NCBI RefSeq assembly: GCF_002920635.1
Contig: NZ_PQSR01000023.1
Coordinates: 1 to 64,000, forward strand
Source of the DNA: Streptomyces sp. Ru72
Lineage (GTDB): Bacteria > Actinomycetota > Actinomycetes > Streptomycetales > Streptomycetaceae
Reading direction: 5' to 3'
Length of the DNA: 64,000 nt
Below, piece by piece: positions 7,697 to 16,869 of this stretch (its first letter is position 1; each line of letters begins with the position of its first letter). The position numbers were made by a program, and so were the translations under genes. The notes under the pieces are model-generated. The model did not search any database. It was not told where the DNA came from and saw only the letters and a list, made by a program, of their open reading frames with translations.

Positions 7697-8740
7697 TCAG
7701 ACCGGCGCCTCGGGCGGCGGCCCGCTGGTCCCCCTCACCACCAGCTTGGGGTCGAGCACCGCCTCACGCGGCTCCCGCTCCGGGGTCTCCAGCCGCTCCA
7801 CGGCGAAGCGCACCGCATGTTCCGCCATGAGCACCGCGTCCTGCCGGACCGTCGTCAGCCCGATGGGCATCAGGTGGGAGAGGTGGCTGTCGTCGTACCC
7901 GACCACGGACAGGTCCCGAGGCACCTCGACACCGGCCCGCACCAGCGACATCAGCAGGCCCATCGCACACCGGTCGTTGCCCGCGAGGACCGCCGTCGGC
8001 AGGGGCCGACCGCTCGCCTGCTCTTCCAGCAGCAGACGGCCGGCCTCGATGCCGGACCGCTCGGTGTGGTCGCCGGGGATCACCCGCAGCTCCGGCTCGA
8101 GCCCGTGGCGGCGCATCGCGGCACGGTAGGCGCGCCGTCGCTCCGCGGAGCCGGGGCCGCGGCCGCCGTCGATGTGCACGATCCGGCGGTGCCCGAGCTC
8201 GACGAGGTGGTCCATCGCCTGCCGTATGCCCTTGCCCTCGGCGGTGTGGACGCTGTCCACCCGCACATGGGGCACGCGGCGGCCGACCGAGACGGTGACC
8301 GTGCGCTGCCCGAGCGCGTCGAGGTCGGCGGGATCGGCGTCGGGGCCCAGCAGGATCACCGCCTCGCAGCGGTGGCCGAGCAGCGCCTCGACCGCCTTCC
8401 TCTCGCCGCGCCCCTCGGCGGTGGCGGACAGCAGGACCTCGTAACCGAGTCGCTCGGCCTCGGGGTAGATGCCCTCGACCAGGTCGGCGTGGAAGGTCTG
8501 GTGGACGGTGAACATCACGCCGAGCGTGCGGCTGCGCCCGCGGGCCAGCAGACGGGCCGCGCTGTCGGGGCGGTAGCCGATCTCGTCGGCGACGCGGAGC
8601 ACGCGCTGCCTGGTCTCCTCGCTCGCCCCCGGCTGGTTGCGGAACACGATGGAGACGAGCGCCCGGGAGACGCCCGCCTTCTCGGCGACGTCCGCCATCG
8701 TGGGGCGCTGCCTGCCCGACGCATCCACCAGTGATCCCAC
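7697..8740 (-). CDS. LacI family transcriptional regulator of the inositol locus
   Basis: 347 residues. The N-terminal HTH reads TMADVAEKAGVSRALVSIVF, followed by the hinge helix region ARLLARGRSRTLGVMF, then a type 1 periplasmic-binding-like effector domain. A DDSHLSHLMPIGLTTVRQD stretch near the end is the usual LacI C-terminal pattern. It is transcribed away from the iol operon; the operator at 8830-8859 sits in the shared 171-base gap and a second copy lies in front of the lipoprotein gene. It should act as a repressor of both units, released by inositol or an early catabolite (inference). Confidence 0.92.
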   Translation of the reverse strand: MGSLVDASGRQRPTMADVAEKAGVSRALVSIVFRNQPGASEETRQRVLRVADEIGYRPDSAARLLARGRSRTLGVMFTVHQTFHADLVEGIYPEAERLGYEVLLSATAEGRGERKAVEALLGHRCEAVILLGPDADPADLDALGQRTVTVSVGRRVPHVRVDSVHTAEGKGIRQAMDHLVELGHRRIVHIDGGRGPGSAERRRAYRAAMRRHGLEPELRVIPGDHTERSGIEAGRLLLEEQASGRPLPTAVLAGNDRCAMGLLMSLVRAGVEVPRDLSVVGYDDSHLSHLMPIGLTTVRQDAVLMAEHAVRFAVERLETPEREPREAVLDPKLVVRGTSGPPPEAPV

Positions 8741-8829
8741 CCTCCGACGGCGCCCACCTTATCGGGCGAGCTGAAATCTCCCGGCAACAAGCTATTGACA
8801 TGACATTTGGACAGGGGTCATCGTACTCG

Positions 8830-8859
8830 CACTAGAGCGCGCTAGTAGAGCGCGCCAGT
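8830..8859. promoter_or_regulatory. Composite LacI-type operator, copy 2
   Basis: CACTAGAGCGCGCTAGT followed directly by AGAGCGCGCCAGT: a core inverted repeat (ACTAG/CTAGT around AGCGCG) and a 13-base-offset direct repeat of AGAGCGCGC. It ends 52 bases before the iolC remnant and starts 90 bases from the LacI gene, a position suited to repress both directions. It matches copy 1 at 27 of 30 bases. Confidence 0.75.
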
Positions 8860-8911
8860 CGCATTCTCCCGTGACCACCCCCGGGATCTTCCGGAGCGAA
8901 GGGACACCAGC

Positions 8912-9140
8912 GTGATGCCGCTCGAAGTGCTGACCATGGGCCGCGTCGGAGTGGACGTGTATCCGCTCCAGACAGGCGTGGGGTTGGCGGAGGTCACCTC
9001 GTTCGGCAAGCACCTCGGCGGCAGCCCCGTCGATGTCGCCGTCGCCGCCGCCCGCTACGGGCGCGCCTCGGCCGTGATCACGAAGACCGGCCGTGACCCG
9101 TTCGGGGACTTCGTCCGCTCTGCCCTGGACGGGTACGCGG
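8912..9140 (+). pseudogene. iolC: iolC remnant: N-terminus of 5-dehydro-2-deoxygluconokinase
   Basis: From GTG 8912 (or ATG 8915; AAGGGA upstream) the frame gives LEVLTMGRVGVDVYPLQTG, SFGKHLGGSPVDVAVAAARY and ITKTGRDPFGDFVRSAL. This is the unmistakable start of IolC, a PfkB-type kinase that phosphorylates 2-deoxy-5-keto-gluconate. About 75 residues survive out of the roughly 320 expected; the ATP-binding and catalytic GAGD region is absent. After about 9140 the frame continues into low-complexity residues with no IolC likeness and runs out at 9358. A palindromic repeat and an IolB tail in another frame follow directly. It is still first in the operon behind the operator, so it is probably transcribed but cannot give an active kinase. 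Confidence 0.85.
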
Positions 9141-9159
9141 GTTCGGCTGCCCGGGGGTG

Positions 9160-9189
9160 CCCCCGCGCGAGCGAGGCCGAGCGCGGGGG
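9160..9189. repeat. Short palindromic repeat at the iolC/iolB deletion junction
   Basis: A 9-bp stem (9160-9168 with 9181-9189) with a 12-base GAGCGAGGCCGA loop. The form, a GGGGGTGCCCCC start, a GCGAGGCCGAGC loop and a GGGGGAGGG end, resembles a short palindrome family I recall as common in Streptomyces genomes. It sits exactly between the two gene fragments, suggesting it marks or mediated the rearrangement. Confidence 0.55.
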
Positions 9190-9453
9190 AGGGTGTACGG
9201 CACCGCCGTCCGGCCCGTCGACGTGCTCGCGGAGGTCACCTCCGGCGGCACCGCCCTCATCCTGCACGGCCGGCGCGGCCCCTCGATCGCCGCACCCGGC
9301 TACGACCTCCACCACCTCGACGTCATGGCCGGCGCCGGGAAGGACCGCGCCCGGCTGATCTGCGACGACCCCGCGCACAGCTGGGTACGCGCGCCCTGGC
9401 AGTCCCAGGACGCCGACGACCGCCTGCCCTTCGGGGCCGAGGAGAACGCGTGA
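9190..9453 (+). pseudogene. iolB: iolB remnant: C-terminus of 5-deoxy-glucuronate isomerase
   Basis: In a different frame from the iolC piece, about 87 residues match the end of IolB: RPVDVLAEVTSG, AAPGYDLHHLDVMAG, RLICDDPAHSWVRAPW. IolB is a cupin-fold isomerase of about 290 residues acting between IolD and IolC in myo-inositol breakdown. The N-terminal two thirds are gone. The usual HGWHGP motif reads HGRRGP here, a further sign of decay. The stop TGA overlaps the iolD ATG (TGATG), so translational coupling would survive if this piece were translated. No good start of its own is seen. Confidence 0.8.
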
Positions 9454-10919
9454 TGGAAACGATCAGGCTGACCACCGCCCAGGCCCTCGTCCGCTTCCTG
9501 GCCGGCCAGTACAGCGAACGCGACGGCCAGGAGCAGCGGCTGATCCCCGGCGTGTGGGGCATCTTCGGACACGGCAACGTGGCCGGCCTCGGCCAGGCGC
9601 TTCTCCAGGCCGCGGTCACCGGCGAGGCCGACCTGCCCTACTACCTGGCCCGCAACGAACAGGGCATGGTGCATGCCTCGGTCGCGTATGCCGAGATGCG
9701 CGACCGGCTGGCCACCTTCGCCTGCACCGCCTCGACCGGCCCCGGCTCGACGAACATGATCGCGGGCGCGGCGCTGGCGACGACCAACCGCATCCCGGTC
9801 CTGCTGCTGCCCAGCGACATGTTCGCCACCCGCGTCGCCGACCCGGTCCTTCAGCAGCTGGAGGACACCCGCGGCGGGGACGTCACCGTCAACGACGCCT
9901 TCCGGGCCGTGTCGAAGTACTTCGACCGTTTCTCCCGCCCCGAGCAGCTGATCCCGGCCGCGCCGGCGGCCATGCGGGTACTGACCGACCCGGTCGAGAC
10001 CGGCGCCGTCACGCTCGCCCTGCCGCAGGACGTGCAGGCGGAAGCGTACGACTGGCCGGTCTCCTTCTTCCGGCGCCGGGTCTGGCACGTGGGCCGCCCG
10101 GTACCGGAGCCGGCCGCCGTCGAGCGGGCCGCGCACCTGCTGCGCGGCGCCCGCAGGCCGCTGATCGTGGCCGGCGGCGGAGCGGTCTACTCCGGCGCCG
10201 AGACGCACCTGCGGGCGTTCGCGGAGGCCACCGGCATCCCGGTCGCCGACACGCACGCCGGCAAGGGCTCGGTACCGTGGGACCACCCCTGCGCGGTCGG
10301 CGGCATCGGCTCGACGGGGGCGTACGCCGCCAACGAACTGGCGAAGGACGCCGACGTCGTCCTCGGCATCGGAACCCGCTACAGCGACTTCACCACCGCC
10401 AGCCACACCGTCTTCGGCAACCCCGGCGTCACGTTCGTCAACCTCAACGTGGCCCGTTTGGACGCCGTCAAGCACTCCGCCGACCCCCTGGTGGCCGACG
10501 CCCGGCTGGGCATCGAGGCCCTGGCCGACGCTCTGACCGGCTGGCAGACCGCACCGGAGTACCGGGCCCGCACCCGCGAACTGATCACTCGTACCCGGGA
10601 GATCGTCCGCTACCGCAACGGCGATTCCGGGCAGCTGGACGGCGACGTCCTCCCGGTTGATCTCGCCGCGAACGCGTCCTCGCTCGGCGCGGACGTCCTG
10701 CACGCCACGTCCGTCGAGGAGTTCCGTGCGGCGATGGAGAAGGCCAAGGCCGCCACCCGCACCACCGTCGTCCACGCCGAGACCGACCTGTACGGCCCGA
10801 ACCCGCCCGGCCACGGCTGGTGGGACGTGCCGGTCAGCCAGACCTCCGCCCTCGAGTCCACGCGGGCCGCGTACGAGACCTACGCCGCCCACAAGCAGGC
10901 CCAGCGCCACTACCTGTAA
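9453..10919 (+). pseudogene. iolD: iolD with internal in-frame deletion of the ThDP-binding core
   Basis: The frame gives 488 residues; IolD (THcHDO hydrolase, a ThDP enzyme that opens the ring after IolE) is normally about 620-640. The PYR domain (ARNEQGMVHA, with the catalytic-type Glu and ASTGPGSTNM) and the middle domain (IVAGGGAVYSG, HAGKGS) are intact. The chain then jumps from RTREIV to RYRNGDSGQLDGDVLPVDL, which belongs near the C-terminus. About 140 residues are missing, including the GDGS...N motif that holds Mg-ThDP; no GDG is present anywhere. The frame is kept, so a protein can be made but should not bind cofactor. The junction lies near 10600-10615. Start at ATG 9453 overlaps the iolB stop. 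Confidence 0.8.
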
Positions 10920-10948
10920 CTCCCGCTCCGGCAAAGGAATCCCGCACC

Positions 10949-12448
10949 GTGAAGACCATCGAGCACTGGATCGACGGCTCCCCCGCCCCCGGCGCCGATC
11001 CGTCCCGTACCGCCCCCGTGTTCAACCCGGCCACCGGCGCCGAGCAGGCCCAGGTCGTCCTCGGCGGAGCCGCCGACGTGAACGCCGCCGTCACCGCGGC
11101 CGCCCGCGCCTTCGAGAGCTGGTCGGAGTCGTCGCTGACCCAGCGCACCCAGGTGATGTTCGCCTTCCGCCAGCTGCTGGTGGAGCACGAGGAGGAGCTG
11201 GGCCGGATCATCTCCGCCGAGCACGGCAAGACCGTCGACGACGCCCGCGGTGAGATCACCCGCGGCCGCGAGGTCGTCGAGTTCGCCTGCGGCCTCGGCG
11301 ACGTACTCAAGGGCGGCTTCTCCGACCAGGTCTCCCGCGGCGTCGACGTGCACGACTTCCGCCAGCCCCTCGGCGTCGTCGCGGGCATCACCCCGTTCAA
11401 CTTCCCGGCAATGGTGCCGCTGTGGATGCACCCGATCGCCATCGCGACCGGCAACTCCTTCGTCCTCAAGCCCAGCGAACGCGACCCCTCCGCCGCGAAC
11501 TTCGTCGCCCGGCTGTACAAGAAGGCCGGCCTCCCGGACGGCGTCTTCAACGTCGTCCACGGCGGCAAGGACGCCGTCGACGCCATCCTCGCCCACCCGG
11601 GCATCCAGGCCGTCTCCTTCGTCGGCTCCACCCCCATCGCCAGGTACGTCCACGAACAGGCCACCGCCCACGGCAAGCGCGTCCAGGCCCTCGGCGGCGC
11701 CAAGAACCACGCCGTCGTCCTGCCCGACGCCGACCTCGAGTTCGCCGCCGACCACATCACGGCAGGCGCCTACGGCTCCGCAGGCGAGCGCTGCATGGCC
11801 CTCTCGGTGGCCGTCGCGGTCGGTTCCGCCGCCGACGGGCTGGTGGAGGTGCTTCAGCGCAAGGCCCGCGAGGTCGAGGTCGGCCCCGGCGACGCCCCCG
11901 GCACCGACATGGGCCCGCTGGTCACCAAGGCCGCCCAGGAACGCGTCGAGAGCGCCGTCGGCACCGCCGCCGACCAGGGCGCCACCGTCGTCGTCGACGG
12001 CCGAGGACTGAAGATCGACGGACACGAGAACGGCTTCTTCACCGGTCCCTCCCTCCTCGACCACGTCACCACCGAGATGGACGCCTACAAGGAGGAACTC
12101 TTCGGGCCCGTCCTCGCCGTCGTCCGCGTCGACACCCTGGACGAGGCCATCGCCCTGATCAACGCCAATCCCTACGGCAACGGCACCGCCCTGTTCACCG
12201 CGTCCGGCGAAGCCGCCCGCCGCTTCCAGCGCGGCCTCAAGGTCGGCATGATCGGGATCAACGTGCCGGTGCCCGTACCGATGTCCTACTACTCCTTCGG
12301 CGGCTGGAAGGACTCCCTCATCGGCGACTCCCCCATCCACGGCCCCGAGGGCATCCGCTTCTACACCCGCCCGAAGGTCGTCACCTCCCGCTGGCCCCAG
12401 CCCAAGCAGCAGGTCACCGCGGGCTTCACCTTCCCCACCTCCCACTGA
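10949..12448 (+). CDS. iolA: CoA-acylating methylmalonate-semialdehyde dehydrogenase
   Basis: 499 residues from GTG 10949, preceded by AAAGGA. It starts KTIEHWIDG and keeps ALDH landmarks: ITPFNFPAMVPLWM, the LKPSERDPS cofactor loop, SFVGSTPIARYV, and the nucleophile Cys in SAGERCMALS. MmsA/IolA converts malonate or methylmalonate semialdehyde to acetyl- or propionyl-CoA, using NAD and CoA without a general-base Glu. It can also serve valine breakdown, so it may remain useful even though upstream inositol steps are broken. Operon position between iolD and iolE, spacing 29 and 28 bases. Confidence 0.95.
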   Translation: MKTIEHWIDGSPAPGADPSRTAPVFNPATGAEQAQVVLGGAADVNAAVTAAARAFESWSESSLTQRTQVMFAFRQLLVEHEEELGRIISAEHGKTVDDARGEITRGREVVEFACGLGDVLKGGFSDQVSRGVDVHDFRQPLGVVAGITPFNFPAMVPLWMHPIAIATGNSFVLKPSERDPSAANFVARLYKKAGLPDGVFNVVHGGKDAVDAILAHPGIQAVSFVGSTPIARYVHEQATAHGKRVQALGGAKNHAVVLPDADLEFAADHITAGAYGSAGERCMALSVAVAVGSAADGLVEVLQRKAREVEVGPGDAPGTDMGPLVTKAAQERVESAVGTAADQGATVVVDGRGLKIDGHENGFFTGPSLLDHVTTEMDAYKEELFGPVLAVVRVDTLDEAIALINANPYGNGTALFTASGEAARRFQRGLKVGMIGINVPVPVPMSYYSFGGWKDSLIGDSPIHGPEGIRFYTRPKVVTSRWPQPKQQVTAGFTFPTSH

Positions 12449-12476
12449 ATCCGTCCCCTTCCCCGAAGGACACGTC

Positions 12477-13427
12477 ATGGCAACGGCGCCCACACCACTC
12501 CGCCCGATCGCGGGAAACCTGTGCCTCGGCTCCGCCCCCGACTCGTGGGGCATCTGGTTCCCCGAGGACGACCATCAGGTCCCCTACACCCGCTTCCTCG
12601 ACGAGCTGGCCGAGGCGGGCTACCAGTGGCTGGAGCTCGGACCGTACGGCTACCTGCCCACCGCCCCGGAGCGCCTGAAGGAGGAACTGGACGCCCGCGG
12701 CCTCAAGGTCTCCGGCGGCACCGCCTTCGGTGCCCTGCACCGGCCCGAGGCCTGGGACGCCATGCTCGCCCACGTCCGCCGGGTGGCCGCACTGACCGCT
12801 GCCGCGGGCGCCCACCACCTCGTCCTCATCCCGCCCATGTACCGGGACGAGAAGACCGGCGCGTTCACCGAGTCGCCCGAGCTGACCGCCGAGCAGTGGG
12901 CGGGCTTCGGGCGGGCCGCCGACCGGCTGGGCAGGCTCCTGCTGGACGACTACGACGTCCGGCTGGTCATCCATCCGCACGCCGACAGCCACATCCAGAC
13001 GCAGCCCGAGATCGAACGGCTGCTCGACGAGTCCGACAGCCGCTACACCAACCTGTGCCTGGACACGGGGCACGTGGCCTACGGCGGCGGCGACAACCTG
13101 GACCTGATCCGCCGCTTCGGCGAGCGCGTCGGCTACGTCCACATCAAGCAGATGGACCCCGGGATCCTCGCTCAGGTCGCCGCCGAGAACCTGTCCTTCG
13201 GCGAGGCCGTCAAGCGCGGCGTGTGCGTGTCCCCGCCCGCCGGTGTGCCGAATCCGGCCGACGTGGTGGCCGAACTCGCCAGGCTGGACGCCGAGTTGTT
13301 CGTGATCGTCGAGCAGGACCTGTACCCGTGCGCTCCGGAGGTGCCGCTGCCGATCGCGGTGCGCACCCGGGAGCACCTGGCCGGCTGCGGCCTTTCCGGA
13401 ACCCGACGCCCGAACATCAACCGGTAG
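12477..13427 (+). CDS. iolE: Myo-inosose-2 dehydratase (IolE)
   Basis: 316 residues of the AP-endonuclease-2 type TIM barrel. SAPDSWGIWFPED near residue 20 is the IolE signature; VIHPHADSHIQ, CLDTGHVAYGG, VHIKQMDP and VIVEQDLYP place the metal ligands (His, Asp, His, Glu) in order. The enzyme removes water from scyllo-inosose to give 3D-trihydroxycyclohexane-1,2-dione, the substrate of IolD. All expected metal ligands are visible, so this step appears intact, unlike the next one. AAGGAC lies upstream of the ATG. Confidence 0.92.
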   Translation: MATAPTPLRPIAGNLCLGSAPDSWGIWFPEDDHQVPYTRFLDELAEAGYQWLELGPYGYLPTAPERLKEELDARGLKVSGGTAFGALHRPEAWDAMLAHVRRVAALTAAAGAHHLVLIPPMYRDEKTGAFTESPELTAEQWAGFGRAADRLGRLLLDDYDVRLVIHPHADSHIQTQPEIERLLDESDSRYTNLCLDTGHVAYGGGDNLDLIRRFGERVGYVHIKQMDPGILAQVAAENLSFGEAVKRGVCVSPPAGVPNPADVVAELARLDAELFVIVEQDLYPCAPEVPLPIAVRTREHLAGCGLSGTRRPNINR

Positions 13428-13436
13428 GAGGCGGCC

Positions 13437-14858
13437 ATGGACGTCAGGGACGACGCGACTCAGGCCCCCGCAGTCACGGCCGACGCCCCGCCCGCCGTCT
13501 CCCGGCGGCTGCGGCTCATCACCGTCATCGCCACCTTCGGCGGCCTGCTCTTCGGCTACGACACCGGTGTCATCAACGGCGCCCTGCCCTACATGAGCAA
13601 GGACCTCGGTCTGACCCCGTTCACCGAGGGCATGGTCACCAGCTCGCTCCTGCTCGGCGCCGCACTCGGCGCGGTCGCCGGCGGCCGCCTGTCGGACGCC
13701 CGCGGCAGGCGCCGTACGATCCTCACGCTCGCGGTGCTGTTCTTCGTCGGTGCGCTCGGGGCCACCCTCGCACCGACCACCGCGGTCATGTTCGTGGCCC
13801 GCTTCGTGCTCGGCCTCGCGGTCGGCGGCGCTTCGGTGACCGTGCCGGTCTACCTCGCGGAGATCTCCCCGGCCGAACGGCGCGGCGCGCTGGTGACCCG
13901 CAACGAACTGATGATCGTCAGCGGGCAGTTGCTGGCCTTCACCTCCAACGCGATCATCGCGAACGTCGGGAGCGAGTCCGGCGGCATCTGGCGCTGGATG
14001 CTGGTCATCGCCACCGTCCCGGCCGTCGTGCTCTGGTTCGGCATGCTGGTCATGCCGGAGAGCCCCCGCTGGCTGGCCTCGAAGACCCGGTTCAACGAGG
14101 CCCTGGAAGTCCTCAAGCAGGTGCGCTCCCAGCAGCGGGCCGAGGCCGAACTCGCCGAGGTCTCCGCACTCGCCGTGAAGGAGGAGCAGGAGAAGCTCGG
14201 CGGCTGGCAGGACATGAGGTCCACCCCGTGGGTGCGCAAGCTGATGTTCGTCGGCTTCGGCATCGCCATCGTGCAGCAGATCACCGGCGTCAACACGATC
14301 ATGTACTACGGCACCCAGATCCTCACCGACGCGGGCTTCGCCGCCGACAGCGCCCTGACGGCGAACATCGCCAACGGCGTGATCTCGGTCCTCGCCACCT
14401 TCGTCGGCATCTGGCTGCTCGGCCGCCTCAACCGCCGTCCGATGCTGATGACCGGTCAGCTCGGCACCACTGCCGCGCTGTTGCTGATCGGCGTCTTCTC
14501 CCTGGTGCTGCCCTCCGGCGACGGCCGCGCCTACGCCGTCCTCGCCATGACCGTCACGTTCCTCGCCTTCCAGCAGGGCGCCATCTCGCCGGTGACCTGG
14601 CTGATGCTGTCGGAGATCTTCCCGATGCGGATGCGGGGGTTCGGCATGGGCGTGGCAGCGGTGGTGCTGTGGCTGACCAACTTCGTGATCGGCCTGGTCT
14701 TCCCGTCCCTGGTCTCCGGGATCGGGATCTCCAGCACCTTCTTCCTGTTCGTCCTGGCGGGCGTCCTCTCCCTCACCTTCGTCAAGCTCTACGTCCCCGA
14801 GACCAAGGGCCGCACTCTCGAGACCCTCGAGGCCGAACTCCGCACGCGCTTCTCCTGA
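13437..14858 (+). CDS. MFS sugar porter, probable myo-inositol/H+ symporter
   Basis: 473 residues with twelve predicted membrane helices and all sugar-porter marks: [16 protein letters not shown] in helix 1, [10 protein letters not shown] between helices 2 and 3, PESPRWL at the end of the first half, [12 protein letters not shown] in helix 7, and PETKGRTLE after helix 12. It resembles IolT of Bacillus and its actinobacterial relatives. It begins 9 bases after iolE, with GGAGG before the ATG, so it is part of the operon and is the obvious inositol entry route here. Substrate specificity is inferred from context. Confidence 0.88.
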   Translation: MDVRDDATQAPAVTADAPPAVSRRLRLITVIATFGGLLFGYDTGVINGALPYMSKDLGLTPFTEGMVTSSLLLGAALGAVAGGRLSDARGRRRTILTLAVLFFVGALGATLAPTTAVMFVARFVLGLAVGGASVTVPVYLAEISPAERRGALVTRNELMIVSGQLLAFTSNAIIANVGSESGGIWRWMLVIATVPAVVLWFGMLVMPESPRWLASKTRFNEALEVLKQVRSQQRAEAELAEVSALAVKEEQEKLGGWQDMRSTPWVRKLMFVGFGIAIVQQITGVNTIMYYGTQILTDAGFAADSALTANIANGVISVLATFVGIWLLGRLNRRPMLMTGQLGTTAALLLIGVFSLVLPSGDGRAYAVLAMTVTFLAFQQGAISPVTWLMLSEIFPMRMRGFGMGVAAVVLWLTNFVIGLVFPSLVSGIGISSTFFLFVLAGVLSLTFVKLYVPETKGRTLETLEAELRTRFS

Positions 14859-14889
14859 CCTGCCCCGCCCTCTTGTGAAGGAATCGACC

Positions 14890-15909
14890 ATGACCGTACG
14901 TGTAGGCGTCATCGGCGCCGGAATGATCGGCCAGGACCACATACGACGCCTGACCGAGGTCGTCACCGGGGCCGCCGTGACGGCCGTGACCGACATCGAC
15001 GCCACCCGTGCGGCGGAGGTCGCCGCCCGCGCCGGCGCGACCGCCCTGCCCACCGGCACCGATCTGATCGGCTCCCCCGACGTGGACGCCGTCCTCGTCA
15101 CCTCCTGGGGCCCCACCCACGCCGAGCACGTCCTGAACGCGATCGCGGCCGGAAAGCCGGTGTTCTGCGAGAAGCCGCTCGCCACCACCGCCGAGGACTG
15201 CCTGCGCATCGTCGACGCCGAACGCGCCCACGGCCGCCGTCTCGTCCAGGTCGGCTTCATGCGCCGCTTCGACGCCGGCTACCGCCAGATGAAGGAGGTC
15301 ATCGCCTCCGGCTCCCTCGGCGCCCCGCTGATCGTGCACTGCGCCCACCGCAACCCGACCGTCCCGGACTCCTACACCTCCGCCATGGCCGCGCAGGACA
15401 CGGCCGTGCACGAGATCGACGTGCTGCGCTGGCTGCTGGACGACGAGATCGTCTCCGCCCAGGTGATCACCCCGCGCGCCACGGGCAAGCGGTTCGACCA
15501 CCTGAAGGACCCGCAGATCATGTACTTCGACACGGCGAACGGGGTCCGCATCGACCTGGAGGTCTTCGTCAACTGCCAGTACGGCTACGACATCCAGTGC
15601 GAGACCGTCGGAGAGGAGGGCCTCATCCGGCTGCCCGACCCCGCCGCCGTCGGCGTCCGCACCGCCGGGCGGCACGGCACGGCCGTCCTGCAGGACTGGA
15701 AGGGCCGGTTCGCCGAGGCCTTCGACACCGAGTTGCGCGAGTGGGTCGAGGCCGTCGCGGCCGGCACCGAGCCCACCGGCCCGTCCGCCTGGGACGGCTA
15801 CGCCGCCACCGTCATCACCGACGCCGCCGTCCGTTCCCTGGAGACGGGCGGCCAGGTCGTCACCGTCGACATGAAGCCCCGCCCGGCCTTCTACGGAGGC
15901 ACCGCATGA
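14890..15909 (+). CDS. iolG: Myo-inositol 2-dehydrogenase (IolG), Gfo/Idh/MocA family
   Basis: 339 residues from ATG 14890 (AAGGAA upstream; an in-frame ATG earlier, at 14875, adds only MKEST). Rossmann start [16 protein letters not shown], the Lys of [19 protein letters not shown], and [14 protein letters not shown] with the Asp and His expected of the catalytic set. NAD-dependent oxidation of myo-inositol to scyllo-inosose is the first catabolic step. Everything needed is visible. The stop overlaps the next start by 4 bases. Confidence 0.9.
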   Translation: MTVRVGVIGAGMIGQDHIRRLTEVVTGAAVTAVTDIDATRAAEVAARAGATALPTGTDLIGSPDVDAVLVTSWGPTHAEHVLNAIAAGKPVFCEKPLATTAEDCLRIVDAERAHGRRLVQVGFMRRFDAGYRQMKEVIASGSLGAPLIVHCAHRNPTVPDSYTSAMAAQDTAVHEIDVLRWLLDDEIVSAQVITPRATGKRFDHLKDPQIMYFDTANGVRIDLEVFVNCQYGYDIQCETVGEEGLIRLPDPAAVGVRTAGRHGTAVLQDWKGRFAEAFDTELREWVEAVAAGTEPTGPSAWDGYAATVITDAAVRSLETGGQVVTVDMKPRPAFYGGTA

Positions 15910-16772
15910 AAATCGCCCTCGACCCGTACATGTTCCGCGCCCTGCCGATGGACGACATGGTGCGCACGGTCGCCGAACTCGGCTACGAGTACATCGAGTT
16001 GTCGCCACGCGACGACTTCATGCCGTTCTTCCTGCACCCGCGCGCGGACGACGAGCGCGTCGCACAACTGAAGAACTCCCTGCGTACGCACGGCGTCCAG
16101 CTGTCCTCCGTGCTGCCGCTGTACAAGTGGTCCTCCCCCGACGAGACCGAGCGGCAGGCCGCGGTCCGCTACTGGAGGCGGATGATCGAGATCACCGCGG
16201 ACCTCGGATGCCCCCTGATGAACTCGGAGTTCAACGGCCGCCCGGAGCGCGCCGCCGAGAGCGAGGCCGCGTTCTGGCGCTCGATGGAGGAACTCCTCCC
16301 GGTCTTCGAACGCGAGGGCATCGCCCTCAACCTGGAGGCCCACCCGGACGACTTCTGCGAGGAGAACACCCCGGCGGTCGACCTCGTCCGCGCGATCAAC
16401 AAGCCCTGGGTGAACTACCTGTACTGCGCCCCGCACTCCTTCCACCTCTCGGGCACCGACCCGAAGGCGGACATCGCGACGATGCTGCGCTACGCCGGTG
16501 ACAAGCTCCAGCACGTGCACATCGCCGACTCCTTCAACCACAAGGGGTCCTCGGGCCTGCGCTACATCCTCAACCCTCCCGGCACCCCGGCCCGCGTCCA
16601 CCAGCACCTCGACATCGGTCAGGGCGAGGTCGACTGGGACGCCTTCTTCGGCACCCTGCGCGAGCTGAACTTCGACGGCGTCGCCACCGCCTGTGTCTTC
16701 GCCTGGGAGGAACGCGCCCGTGAGTCCTCCGCCTTTATGCTGGACCGTATCCGCAAGGAACTCACCGTGTGA
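15906..16772 (+). CDS. Sugar phosphate isomerase/epimerase family protein (IolH/IolI-like)
   Basis: 288 residues, ATG overlapping the iolG stop (ATGA), so translationally coupled. The TIM-barrel pattern starts [19 protein letters not shown] and continues [42 protein letters not shown] and [10 protein letters not shown], the usual metal and substrate positions of the AP-endonuclease-2 family. IolH-like proteins accompany iol operons; roles proposed include epimerisation of inososes. It is the last gene of the operon. The exact reaction is uncertain. Confidence 0.8.
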   Translation: MKIALDPYMFRALPMDDMVRTVAELGYEYIELSPRDDFMPFFLHPRADDERVAQLKNSLRTHGVQLSSVLPLYKWSSPDETERQAAVRYWRRMIEITADLGCPLMNSEFNGRPERAAESEAAFWRSMEELLPVFEREGIALNLEAHPDDFCEENTPAVDLVRAINKPWVNYLYCAPHSFHLSGTDPKADIATMLRYAGDKLQHVHIADSFNHKGSSGLRYILNPPGTPARVHQHLDIGQGEVDWDAFFGTLRELNFDGVATACVFAWEERARESSAFMLDRIRKELTV

Positions 16773-16869
16773 GCCTCGCGGCCGGCGGCCGTGCCTCCCC
16801 GGGCGCGGCCGCCCGGAGTCCCGATCCCGGCGGCATACCTGCCGGTGTCCGGCACCGGAACCTCCCCGG

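Noticed and set aside
12426..15260. 944-codon open frame on the minus strand
   Set aside because: It lies antisense to iolE, the MFS porter and iolG, all with clear family motifs; its product is Arg/Glu/His-rich filler caused by high-GC codon use.
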